Assembly (NCBI GenBank): GCA_038503075.1
Contig: JBCAML010000020.1
Span: 1,116,001-1,180,000, forward strand
Length of the DNA stretch: 64,000 nt
Direction: 5' to 3'
Source: Gyromitra esculenta
Lineage: Eukaryota; Ascomycota; Pezizomycetes; Pezizales; Discinaceae
Shown piece by piece: positions 1 to 11,800 of this stretch. The notes below the pieces were generated by a model. The model made no database searches. It saw nothing but the letters and a program-made list of their open reading frames with translations, and was not told the DNA's origin. The first letter of the stretch is position 1; each line of letters opens with the position of its first letter. The translations under genes and the position numbers were made by a program.

Positions 1-71
1 AAGGATTTTGATCACTTGAAGATACCTATTCAGATCTCAACATCTCGCATACCCCACGCACACTTACCAAA

Positions 72-329
72 ATGTACTCCTGTGTAAACCAACCTCGAGG
101 ATGTCGCGGGCGAGTAAATACTCCAGGTGGAAGATGTGACAGTTGCAGGGTGAGTTCCCCCCCCTTCCAAACTCGTTTCTCCTAACAATAATCATATTAA
201 CTAATAACCTATTCACAGCAACTAAATCTACGAAAACCTTCCATATTCTCTGCGCCTAGCCTATACCGAAGACCATCGATCGACCTCCCGTCATTAGGCT
301 CTGCTTTCCCGGAATACGAGAAGCGATAG
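72..329 (+). CDS. Small cysteine protein, 62 aa, two exons
   Basis: Exons 72..149 and 219..329. The intron starts GTGAGT, has an ACTAAT/CTAAT branch region and ends TTCACAG; joining gives 26 + 36 codons closing in frame at TAG. Four cysteines are arranged C-x6-C-x10-C-x2-C (residues 4, 11, 22, 25), with an RGCRGR core and a GGRCDSC motif, so a single bound zinc is plausible. After the cysteines comes a conserved-looking QLNLRKPS stretch and a polar Ser/Pro tail. There is no signal peptide or membrane segment. I recall similar short proteins (CRGR...GG.C..C...NLR) from other filamentous ascomycetes but cannot name a function. The gene is too short for length-filtered annotation and is easily missed because the intron splits it. 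The split, consensus splice sites and exact frame closure argue for a real gene. Confidence 0.7.
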
Positions 330-3300
330 TCCTTTCGAACCATCCAAAGACCGAACAAAAGCAATAAAAAAAAATCTCCAATTTTTTCTTTGCCCTCTAC
401 CGTTCCTCCTCTCAACCTTCGGCCCTCTTTTTTTTGTTTGGCTATATATATATCCTAGCTGTCTCTGGTTCCGCTTGGTTATTTCCCCGGTTTACAACAC
501 CTTCCGGGTGCCTGATTTTTGATTTCATGTTCAGAGCCTTTTTTTTTCTTTCCAGCAGCGTTTAAATTTTTCCGGTGTTATCTTTGTTATGTCGGCGTTA
601 CGTCATTGTTTTGCCTTTCTCATGAGTTACATTTTTCCATCAAAATATGGACGGCGCAGCGGAAAGAATGATACTTTTTGGGCTCTTCCTTTATTTTTCC
701 TTTTTTCCTTGGGTGGGTCACGGGGTGAAAATTATTGGCTGTCTTAGTTTGCGGGGTGCACCAACAGTCTGGTTGGTCAGGCTGGGATGGTCAAGTTGGG
801 GATGGTCGGGTGTCCTGGGAGGAAGGATGAAGCCCGGCGGGGGGGGAGGGGTTGTCGGTGTGATTCTTCTCTTTTGAACTCGTTCGAATTCATTATCGGT
901 CGGTTTATGCATTTCTGGGTGGGGGCGGTGTCCAATTGCTTTCTGTTATTTCCTGCGTCTTGCGTCATGTCCGTGATGTATGTATGTGTATGTATTCTGC
1001 AGCTTTTCGTTTTCTCTTCGTGTCGGGGTGACACTTTTTTGTTATCATTTTAACTGGGCATGGATGGGAGACTGGCTGCGGATGGCCGTGCAGGACAGGA
1101 CATCGGCGGCTCCTTCTGTTTTCTGGTTCCTTTTTGTGAGGGATACAGTAATATTTTTTTCGTTGTTCTTATTTTTTTCCTACTATATTTCTTGGGGGGC
1201 CTTTTTTTTATTTTTTTTTAGATCGGCGTCGGTTCTAATTAAGCAACATATAAGGAGCATCAACTGCAGCTGCCATGCACATATACGTTGTGTGGAAACT
1301 ATTTTACAAATATCTTGACATTACTCCCCTCCATTTACTTTCGCATAATCTCGATGCCCATATCTGAAGGGTCTCTTGACTCCGCTTAGTGTGCTTTTGT
1401 TCCGATGTCAACTCAGGGCCGATTTCAATGCAGGTTCCATCTTAGATGGTGTTTGCATCAGCAAACTGCGCGAAACAGCACTTTTCGAATAAGTCAGCTG
1501 CGCACAAATTCTTAAACAGCATGAGTTTACAAACTCAAAACAGCTACGTGATCGATTTCTACTTGGACTTACGCGGTAGCTGAAGATAGTATTGTGGGAA
1601 CCTTTTTTTCTCTAAGCACTACAGGGCCCGAGCTCCCTCGAAATTGGCATCGTGTTCCACAGCGTTTGGTCCACTATTCAAATAAAGTTAGAGGACCACG
1701 AACACATCCCCGATTCTGTATCGAAAGTTTCCGCAGCCGCAGCCCAAACAACACGATCTCCGCCGGCCGCACCAGGCAAAAGCTAGGCTCGTATAATTAC
1801 AAAGAGATATTAGTTAAGTTGGCTTGAGGGGATCAGTCTCGCCGAGGACTCGATTGGGGGCGTACAGCGGTACGAATTCCGTTGCGATATATCGTAAGAC
1901 GAGTTCAAGAGATGGCGGATCCCCAGACAGAGCCTGTAAAGAGGAACTCTCAAGGTGCTCTGGCAGTGCAAGGTACTGTGTGAGGTCTGGACAGCAAAAT
2001 AATCTTCGATGAAAGAGTCAACACTTGTGACTCCAAAATCCCTTAACTATCAAATCTTCTTGGGTTGGGTCGTAAGAGTCTTTTTCTTCTTCTTTATCAT
2101 TTAGAAATACTAAAGACCCGAAAGGCTAGTAAGGACTTTACATCTCGAGACGGGAAAAAAAATACAAACGACTGGACGTAAGAACACCTCAGTAACCATC
2201 AAAAGATCAGAAGCTTGGTATTTACAGCGCGATTTCCTCCTAATAACGCGAGATCACGTTACCGCAAAACATTTATCGAATATACGGTTTCTCGGATTTG
2301 GCGCAATTCTCCAGTAATTTTTGCGTTGGCCAGCGTCCTATCGCTAGTCCTACCCTGAGGTTGCTTCAACAAACTATTAGCCTGAGACACGCGTCTAGGT
2401 TAACCGAAGCCTCAACCGGGACACCTTCCTGTTCGTTTGGATGACATTAAACACGCACGCTTGAGCCTTCAGGTTGCAAAGAAAAGAAAAGAAATCGCCT
2501 TGTTGAAAAAGAAAAGAACATTTGCGTAAACAAGTAACGTTCCAAACAACAAAAACGATGGACGTTGACGATCCTATGGACTCGGTCATCATGTCGATCT
2601 TCCAAAAGTGATAACCGGCCGAACGAACGAGCACTCGGGAAGATAGACGAGGCGGAACTGATTGGCGCGAGCTGGGATGGCAAAGTGTCATAATCCAGTT
2701 GGCCGGCGGTTTTTCAGACAAATTTACATATGAGAAAATTAAAGGGAAACACAGTGATAGCATAGGGGGCGGCATGACGTCGATCAAGCACAAGAAAGCT
2801 AAGCGTGTGGAGTGTATATGTGTGTAACTCTCATACGTATTTATCATCTGGAAGCAATAGGCAAAGACACACAGCGACAAATCTGCTTATCTTCACGATG
2901 AATGTCTTTTTTCCAATAAATAAACAAAGTTAACAATGTCAGGCAGATTCTCTCCAATACCAGATGTTTTTCCGGACAGAGGATCAGTTAGAGAACTGTA
3001 ATTTCACCGCCCCGACCGATTTTACGATGTTTAGACGATGGGCCGCTCTAGTATGTGTAGATACGTCAACTTCCGGCCTAACATGGCATGGGGGATGTCA
3101 TTTTCCATTTTCCACCCTGTCCAAGCAAACCCCCACACACCCATATCGTCATTTAGCATAAATTTCCCGACGCTCTTGAGATCTAGGACTCTAGGATTTG
3201 AGACCACCAGCGTTCGATCTAAACATCCTTGAAGCGAACTCTCTCATGTAGGACTGCCGAGCATGTCAAGAGAAAGCGGGGGTAGCGGTAGGGTTTGGTA

Positions 3301-4533
3301 TGAAGGGGGAAACATCTTGGACAACAGCACATCCCGATTCGCAATGACTATCTGTGACGAAACTTTTTTCGGCATGTTGCTCTCTCGTTGGCCATCTTGA
3401 TCACTGGCCCCGTACCGGGTGGACTGGCATTAGTCTAGATTTCGTGATAAGTGGGCCACCTCTCAAACGCATATATATGAACATGAGAATATCGCTCAGG
3501 TCACAATTCTTTGTCCAGCCCCTGTAATTCTCTGCTGTGGGTAATGACAATCGAATCTCGAGTGGTAGTGAAAGATAAGGGAATATTCATGCAGGGCAAG
3601 TTGGAGATAAAACTAAGATCTGGGGGCATCCTCTTGATCAATGTTCAGTGCCAACTGGACTGGACCACAAAACAACTCTCAGAGATACGAGAATTTCGAA
3701 ATACCCAATGACCAAATAGAAAAGCAACAGCCAAAGGAGTAGGTTAGCATAGCCGTGTGGACCTTGCAGCCCCCAATCCACGGCAGGTTGCATCAAGCCA
3801 CCTTAATCCAGATGCGAATCCCTTTCGTGATCTTCTGGGGGAGTGGGAACCGCGGGAGAAAAACCAGGTCTGCATTAGTGGGACAAGAACACGAAAACGC
3901 AGACACTTCTAACCTTGAATTTACTGCTTGCTAAATACCGACACGCAGATAGATATGTTCGAGAGCAGAGTAGAGTATATCAACGGGACAAATCGATGTA
4001 TAAATTTCCTCGTGAGAGTTAGAAGTAATGATAGAATTAAGGATAAACGCACGAGATTCAAACAACATACATAGACCCTATGATTAATAGACAAATAAAA
4101 AGCCTACTAATATAAAATAAAATAAAATAAAATAATAGAAACCAGAACCGAAGATATCACGAGGCCTCCAAACAAGATGCAGATCAAAAAGCAAAAAGGA
4201 GTTAAAAAACAAAAGGACCATCCCTCAAATGATGCATAAGAAATAATAAAGGTACAGCACGATTGACCTGGATTAAATGACGACCAATCCGCAGTAGGGA
4301 TAACACGAAACGCTTTTCCAAAACCAGGCTCATTTTTACCAGAATAAGCAAGCAAACCGGCGCCGGACCCCGGTCAGGAAGGGACCTACCCCTCCCTGGC
4401 ACCGACAGGGAAAATGCAAATAATAAACGTTGTACTTCCGCCTCAACTCTTCAGTATGCACGACTAACTTCTGCCCACATGTTGACTCGTCCCCGACTTT
4501 AAGGTAGCCGTACCTCCACATAATACGCAGTGG
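330..4533. other. Gene-poor spacer
   Basis: About 4.2 kb with no convincing gene. The first 900 bases on the + strand are T-rich and pyrimidine-rich, probably the 3' UTR of the small gene and beyond. Open frames here are short, hydrophobic or cysteine-rich by composition and show no domain or splice-linked continuation. An (AAAAT)n-like run lies at about 4111-4134. Confidence 0.5.
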
Positions 4534-6189
4534 CTATCGCCGTATCTCCCCCTCAACGATTGCTTGTACCTTTTTAGTACCACGCTCTTTCCCACTCTTT
4601 CCCTCCGCCTTTTTCGCGCCTTCAAAAAGCAACGTCAACTCCGACTTCTGTCTCACCAGATTTGACGGTAATTCATCGCTTTCCTCCTCTATCACACTTT
4701 TCATCTTAATATTCGCCATCTGTCCATCATCCGCTAGCCCTTTTAATGGAACAATCTCATCAACAACTAAAACGTTTTTCTCTCTTCCCCGTCGAATTTT
4801 CGCCGAAGCTATCGCAGTACTATTCGTGACTGCGGCCGTTGACGTGTTTTTAGTAGCTGTCACTGGTGTGATAGAGGTCAAAGCAACAAGCTTCTCCCTC
4901 CTTTTGCGTTCCAGGTACTTTGTTCGGAAATCCGGGTCGACGACCCACCCCTCAGTTGATACTTCACTCTTCTCCCCAGCACCTTCAGATTCGGATCCAC
5001 CAGATGTTGAAGAGTTCCTTTGTCGTTGCCTCTGACTCGCACTTGGAAGTGACCGGGCTACATCTGCCGTAAGGGTATTCGATGGACTGGAAACTGCAGT
5101 ATTAACAGCCGTGTTAGATGAGGAAGATGACTTTCGTCGTGTAATAGCTGGGCGAGATTTTCGGGCTGCTGTAGTCCGCGCCGTTGTGGCCTTTGCTGCT
5201 ACAATTTTTCGACGACCTCGGGGAGGACGCTCAGGCTTGGCTTTCCGAGCCCTCTCATTCTTATGGCCATCCTTTGAAGACGTCGAATCTCCTTCGCCTT
5301 CACTAGCAATAGTACTATATGATTGTTGACCTGTGGAAACAATGGCGGCAGTAAGGTTCGATCTGGAGGTTGGATGTAGATGGAGTTGTGAAGGTCCTAT
5401 ATTGGAAATCTCGATTCCCTCCGGTATTGTTGGAGTCGTTGATGGACGACTGTATGGGATTGGAGGTGATGGGGGTGCATCTGGAAATGCTTGTTGGAGA
5501 GAGGCAGTGATTGCTATATGCGAAGGAAACTTTGATAAATATGACGAACCCAGCTGGAATCCTACAACCGATATTACAGGCCCTATGGGGCTTGGCGGAG
5601 GCGTTGGTGGGCACTCGATTTCAAGAGATGGTCGAGGTGTAGTCAGAGTTTCTATGGGATGTGGAGGAGGAGCCATAATTTGGCGTGGTGCAATCTGGCG
5701 CGGAGGTATCCGGTGCCCTGCCTGCTCAAACGGCCCCTCCCCTTCCACTATCATCATGAATACCTTCGATACTTCCGCACCAGAAAACGTTCGCTCAATA
5801 CGTTCGCTACCCCATATCCGCCAAAATAAATTCTCGAGACGTCGGCCTTTGTCGAGGACATCGCGATTTACCGTATATACTAAATAAATAAAAAAGAGAG
5901 ATTATTAGCAGTGCGTTTTTAATAGCTTTTACGCTTGAGGTTGTTTATTTGTTTTCGATTGAGATAACTGATATTGCTTGTAAGAAATTTTCATATTAAA
6001 TGAAATGACCACGCCATGGAACAGTATAGTTTATCTGTAATGAAATTTCTCTTCTAAAAAAGGGGGTTGAGGAGGTAGTGACGCACTCTTCCAAAGCTTG
6101 CTCAAATATTCTGTAGTAAAGTTTTCGACCTGTCGAAAGTTTTCGGGAATGGACTTCTTGCTCGTCACAATCCCTCCGATTGGCTTCAT
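4534..6189 (-). CDS. DUF1752-domain fungal protein, 482 aa
   Basis: CDS is complement(4534..5879, 6087..6189). Exon 1 starts at the ATG at 6187-6189 and ends in ...EYLSKLWK plus one base; the donor is GTGCGT. The acceptor TTTATTTAG precedes 5879 and a TGCTAATAA branch site is visible. Splicing gives LSKLWK-IYTVNRDVLDKG-RRLENLFWRIW (residues 29-57), the hallmark of PF08550/DUF1752, a domain found at the N terminus of AreA/Gln3-type and Mks1-like fungal regulators. The rest is low complexity: Pro-rich to about residue 200, then a basic Arg/Lys/Ala region with RRGRRK-like patches that could act as a nuclear signal. A DPDFRTKYLERKRREK block and a C-terminal NLVRQKSELTLLF motif follow. A nuclear or nutrient-signalling role is inferred from the family only. 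There is no GATA finger, so it is not AreA itself. Confidence 0.82.
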
Positions 6190-8312
6190 GAGATCTACAG
6201 CCGCGGTAAATGCGGCAATAAAAACAGGAAATAGAAGATAAAGAACAGCAACAGATGTAGAGGAATAAGTTAAAGATCAGGGTGAGGACAGAATAATAAT
6301 GGAAGAGGAGGCGAAAAAGGGTGAAAATCTGAAAACTGTTCTAGGCTTAGATCGAGGACTGCGGTTGTGCACTAGATCAAAAGCAGTAAAATTCTAGAAC
6401 AAATAAATATGTACTAAAAACTAGCAGTACGCTAGCCGGGAACTTTCAGTTGGCGGACCGATGGATCCAGGGAAAGCCCGTCCGTGAGTTGGCGTATATC
6501 TTTCCAGGATCTCCTTGTCTTGGGAGACGACGTTGGGAAGAATCTCCTCGTTTTATTGCGCCCCTCTCGAGTGGCGGAAGTCGTTTATGGGTTTGCGGGG
6601 GCGATAAAGTAGTTACCACTACAAGGTGAATTTACAGTTGTGCCTCGAATTTGTAACCACGCGCTTTTCGGGGTTCCTGTATCTGTAGTGATATTGTTAG
6701 ACTGATAAAATATGTATTCTGGAGGAAGAATTAATTCTTTACAGAGGAGAAAATTAGAAGAAAGCATTGCAGAGGAAGGAACGAAGGGAATAATCATAGG
6801 GTAGGTACGTAGTTATGGAAGGTATACGGGCCGAGAGGATGGGGCCTAGAAGCTCTAAGCAGATGTCACTATTTACTCACCAGTTGCGATAGCAACGAGC
6901 CCTAAATCAGCCTGAGCAAGAAAGCAATTTCCGCCACGCGTTTGAAAACTTTAATGAGTCAGGATTCAGTATGTACTGTCTGTGCGTTGAAGACTAATTC
7001 TGCAGAAACCACGCAATATTAGATCCATCCAAAACAAAGGGGTGGAAACACAAAGTGAGATTTATGAAAAGGCGACCACGAACAGAAAAACACAAATCCA
7101 AGCAAAATGTTACTTACCAGGATGATAGGAAAACGGAGTGGTGCGCGAATGCTTCGACTATTAACTTACCTCAAAACACATGCACCAGGCCTGATCCGCC
7201 AAGTATTCTAGTCGACAGCAGTTTTCCCTCCTTTTTCACGTGTTCGACTCCAAAGTTGGTCTGGGGTGTAGTAGTGTTTTCCTTTTTCTTTTCGGTATGG
7301 AATAAGTACTAAAGAAAGATTCCGGAAGCCTTGCGTCTTGTTATAGTTTCCCGAAAACGGGAGTCGAGAATTAGATGAGTGATCTCCAAGTAGAAAAGGT
7401 TGCCGGTTAACCCTTTCCCTGGTTGTTTTTGGATCTGATTCTTTTATTTTCTTAATATTTCTGGAATGGGTTTTGAGTTTGCACCCGCTATTTGAGGGGG
7501 GGGTTGAATTCGTCTCTATTTACTTGTAGTATATATACCGATGTAGTTCCCGGTATTGGTTTGCCTTGGTTACTGTTCTGTAATCCAATCTCGTTTCACC
7601 ACTCTGTGGGAGAACAAAATCCCGCTAGCTGAATCGATTTTGTGGGGAAGCAACCGAGGCCGAGGGAGCACTTAAATCTGATACGCCGTTTTGAGGGGCT
7701 GACGAAGTTGTTTTCAAGTGTCAATTTATGGAAACCGGCGATCTCAAAGAGGTACTGGCAGAGTTACTACACTGCTTGAATAGTAAAAGAAAGACAAGCA
7801 GGGGTGTACCAACTAAAGATCCCAGGTGACCTTAAGGAGCATCGCACTCGGAATGAGAGGGTCGAAATAGAAAGCAAAATATGGAGAAAGAGATGGATAC
7901 TAACAAATGCAAGATTCCCGAATAATATAAACGGCTGAAACGGCGAAGAGCGGAGAGCACTCTGGGGTTAACTACTTCTGGGAAGTTACGGTACCTGCTC
8001 TGTATGTACCTCTGATCTGGTGTCTAGGATCTTATGTGGTCAGCAGGCCATCCTCCACCTACCGAACATCACACATGGAGATGTAGGGTTAAAAGTGAAA
8101 TCCGTAATCTTCTCCGCCCTTTTCTCAACACCACCATTCAGAATGAGGAATAAACGCAGATGATGGACCACCCAGGCATCCTTTCCGTGCCAGGTATTAT
8201 ATAGACGGGGGCATAGACAAAATAATCCTCCCGTTCACTCACCAAGCAGATATGATACTAATTCCCACAAACACATACACTTTGGAGAACCCTTGCACGC
8301 AGATTTCGCACC
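6190..8312. other. Gene-poor spacer upstream of the DUF1752 gene
   Basis: Probably promoter and 5' UTR of the minus-strand gene ending at 6189, followed by AT-rich DNA. The frame upstream of the chosen start stays open for about 30 codons without another ATG and then meets TGA. No other gene is supported. Confidence 0.45.
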
Positions 8313-8883
8313 TCACAGTCTCCCAACGCCCTCTTTAGACAACTGCGGGAAATGCAGCCAAACAATTTCCCCTCCTTCGGCTTTTTTTTTCTCCTTCCGC
8401 GGTAACCAGTTGAATCTCAGCGTTTCCAAAAACGAATCAACTCGATCCCCGGTTTCGTTTATCGCCCGCTGTATTCGTCTTCCCTGCCGCTCTGCACGCC
8501 TTGCTATATCAAACCCCCACTCCCGAAAATAAAAGGAAAATTTGATAAATACCACGGGTTACGTAGCAAACTCACGTGAGTTAGCCGAAGTGAAAGGCCA
8601 CAGTGATAGTTTGTTGAAGCGCACTCGCCACCCAGGACAAGTCCTTTGGAGGATGGTATGCTGAATGGTAGAGTTGATTGGTGGAGTAGTGGCGTGTTCC
8701 TTCCACAGTGAAAAGTAGGGTTATGAAACAGACCGTAAGGCTGGCCCGTTCAGTTGGAATGATGGCTGGGGAAGATGGCGGGTTTTGGGGCTTTTCAAGA
8801 ATTGGAGAAGGCAGAATCTGTTGCCCGAAAGGCAGTAAAAGAGAAGTCCGAGAGCGCGGGAATGGGGCGGCAGGTCCTTTCAT
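8313..8883 (-). CDS. Candidate short gene, basic helical C terminus
   Basis: The best-supported part is the last exon, complement(8313..8503), encoding a strongly basic, likely helical segment (RRAERQGRRIQRAINE, then GDRVDSFLETLRFNW) ending at TGA 8313-8315. The acceptor GATATAG at 8504-8505 pairs with a consensus GTGAGT donor at 8570-8575. The upstream frame (CPGWRVRFNKLSLWPF...) then joins in phase and stays open back to about 8717. An ATG at 8881-8883 opens a Pro/Ser-rich frame. The only way found to join it needs a 34-nt intron, which is too short, so the 5' structure is unresolved. No family is recognised. It could be a real small gene with a missed exon or a chance open frame. Confidence 0.3.
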
Positions 8884-11800
8884 AACAATCTACCAACCCA
8901 TCGTCCGTCATCATGCAACTTCAGCAGCCATTACTGATGCAGGAGTCATGAACAAAACTCAACTCCATGTCTGGCTGAGATGCGAAGCGAAATACAGCCC
9001 ACACTTGTTAGGATGAATCCTATATTCATGCCACGTCCGTTCACACTCTAACTTATTTCTTTCTTGCTGTGAACGCCTCGTCCGGGGCTTCAGCAGCTCT
9101 GACTGGCAGATCACTGCGCCATGGCGGGAGACCAGATAGATGCAGCCGTGAGGTTTTAAGAGGTGGGCGTGGGGTAGAAACCTGGTCGACGACGACTCCA
9201 CGGTCTTGGGTCAAATTCTTCCAGTTGGAGGTGCGGTCAAAGCCAGATGCCCGCGGCTTTGCACAAAATTGGAGCGCATGCGCCTGTGGCACAACCACTT
9301 ACAGACAGACGAGCCAGCAAAGCTTTTAACAACAGCATTACTGATAACCACGTCGAAGAGTGTAATCAACTCTCTAGTTCAGCTCATAACTATGAAATAT
9401 GTCTCAGCTACCCAATATCTGAGATACGAACGGACACCTGCATTATCAATTTCGGTTAGGTGCTTCGTATCTTCCGTCCGGTCATATCTTTCTACCCTAA
9501 AATATAAATTTCTTTTTCCTTTGTTTGGCCATCCGCAAAGAATGTATTCTCCTCCAGGAAATTCAACGGGCTTAGAAGGCCGTGGAAGCATACATGTACT
9601 CTAGAGTAAACAGCCACTTTTTCTTTTCTTTCCCGGGTTCGCCACAATTTACCGTGTGTAATCAACTACGAAAACTTGGAGTTGGAAGCGGAAGTATTTG
9701 TAGCACCAGTTCAATTGTGAACAAAACCAGACAATCCATTTTTTTTGTCTCAGTGTCAAGAAGTCTGATATATGTTTTTGATATCAAATATTAGGAAGGT
9801 TCGTGCGCAGAAAATGTCTTTCTTTAGCTCCACCTAACATGATATATTATTGGTTGTGGGCGTATGATGTCTATGTTATATCTCACCGACAATCCAACGG
9901 TTTAAGGTGTCACCAACTCCGTGGATTCGGTGCGTGCTGGCCTTTGGTCCGAGGTTTCGGTTTGACCTTTTCTCGGATATCCGAGCGTTGCCATGCACCG
10001 GTCCTAGGACGGAGCTGCGGGATTTCAAGCGCAAGACTCGTATGACCACCGCACTGGAGTTTAGAATCATTTGACTATAGCTATTGTGGATTTTGCGGGG
10101 ATATGAAACCAAATAAAAGCAGATAGAGCTTGCTACCGAAATCCAGGCATGTAAAACATTGTTTCCCTGCCCTAGATTACCAAGATTTCGGCATCCCAAC
10201 ATCTAATGTACGGTATATACCGCCAAGCATCTTTGAGCGGTCGATTCATCTAAGGAACATACATCTCATAAACTATTAAAGTTGTGTCTCGACCCTTTCA
10301 GAAACACTATGAGATTCGGTAACGTTTAACATGGTATCAATAGTTTTACTTATAACTTGGAAGCGCAGGGTATGTAAAGAGTTTTCGCTATTGCAGGTCC
10401 TTAGAGTACCTTTCCTTTTATGCAAGTCCATGCGATCACCCAAACGAATGGCCTAAGGTAAAAATTAGCCCCCAGAGTTACACAAATAATATGATAAATG
10501 TGGGGTAAATATTCGTGGGCGAAACACGTATCCGAAACGTGATGTGAAGTGGTGGGGCAGAAGTAGGGATGCTAATATGCGCACCTCGGTGCGGCGTCTC
10601 GAAGAGAACAGGAGGCGTAGTTCTAGATCCTATGTAAGTTACATCCGCGAAAAAGCGGAGCCTTACTCAAAGTCATGTTGTATAACACGTACTGCAGAGG
10701 ATATATGGTCGTTGTAGGCTGTATAGGAGTGTGTTTACGACTTAATCTGTAGTATTATATGTACGTTTCAAAGCACGTAGCTCACTAGAGGCTCAGGAAC
10801 TACGCGAGCAACTACCTACCTACATTTAATCTTCAAGGCAAACAGCCGATCTCGGCTAACGCGTTATTGTCGGGGTGATTATGAAAAAATTTGGTCTTGT
10901 GATTTGAGGATTTATGGAGTGGGCCAGTATCGACTTTGGCAACCTCGCTGAAGTGGAGACTTTGTAGGCGGTGATACATATTTTAGGAGATTTTGGTACC
11001 AGATCACACCTTGCCAAGGCATCAAAATCGTCGTGAATAAATTTATAATGGGGTCAGATGAACACCAATCCGCGGATGCGTTCTCATAAGCTGTAAAATA
11101 CTAGACTACGTCATCTGTAAAGGGGTGCTGTTTTCAATAGGATGTTTTACATGTTTTTCTGCTCCGAGCAAAAAAGAGAGCTAGCTAGAATAGAGGAAAG
11201 CACGTAACTGGTTACATGGTTCAACGTTCCATGGTTTGAGACGGTTGGCCACGTGTTGTGCAGTTTGAAGAAAAGAAACACGAGATATGGGGTAATCACA
11301 TACATACGACCTGTACGGTGCAGATTCCTCATCTCAAGCACTGACGAGAAACATCGAATTTTCGACAGCTCAGCATTACCGTGTAATTTCGTTCGACCCT
11401 AAGATCACGAGGATTGGTAGAGACAAGTAAGAGATCGTCGATACATGTACTCGGGGCAGGCATGGAGAACCTGAACATAGCTTTTGCTAGTAGCGATTTG
11501 TGATTCGCCCTTGCCTAGCACATCGATGGATTGATTGGTCAGCTCGCACTTGCATGTTCAGGTCCTTCATGCCTGCCCCGAGTACTTATGTGAATTGCCG
11601 AAAGGAGGAAAAAGGAACATGTGCGGGGAAGAGGCTCTGCTTTAGCATCTCTTTCCCATCATTCGGTAATCCAACTTCTGCAGGCCACCTAGATTTGGTG
11701 GCACGATACTCTGATCCATGTACTTGTACTTCCCTCGATGGTACAGTTTTTGCAAATCGTTGCTACACAGGTGCTTTAATCTCTAGTAAAGACCAGGGTG

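Noticed and set aside
2395..2880. 161-codon minus-strand open frame.
   Set aside because: Residue composition and lack of any domain, conserved motif or splice continuation suggest chance in AT-rich DNA.
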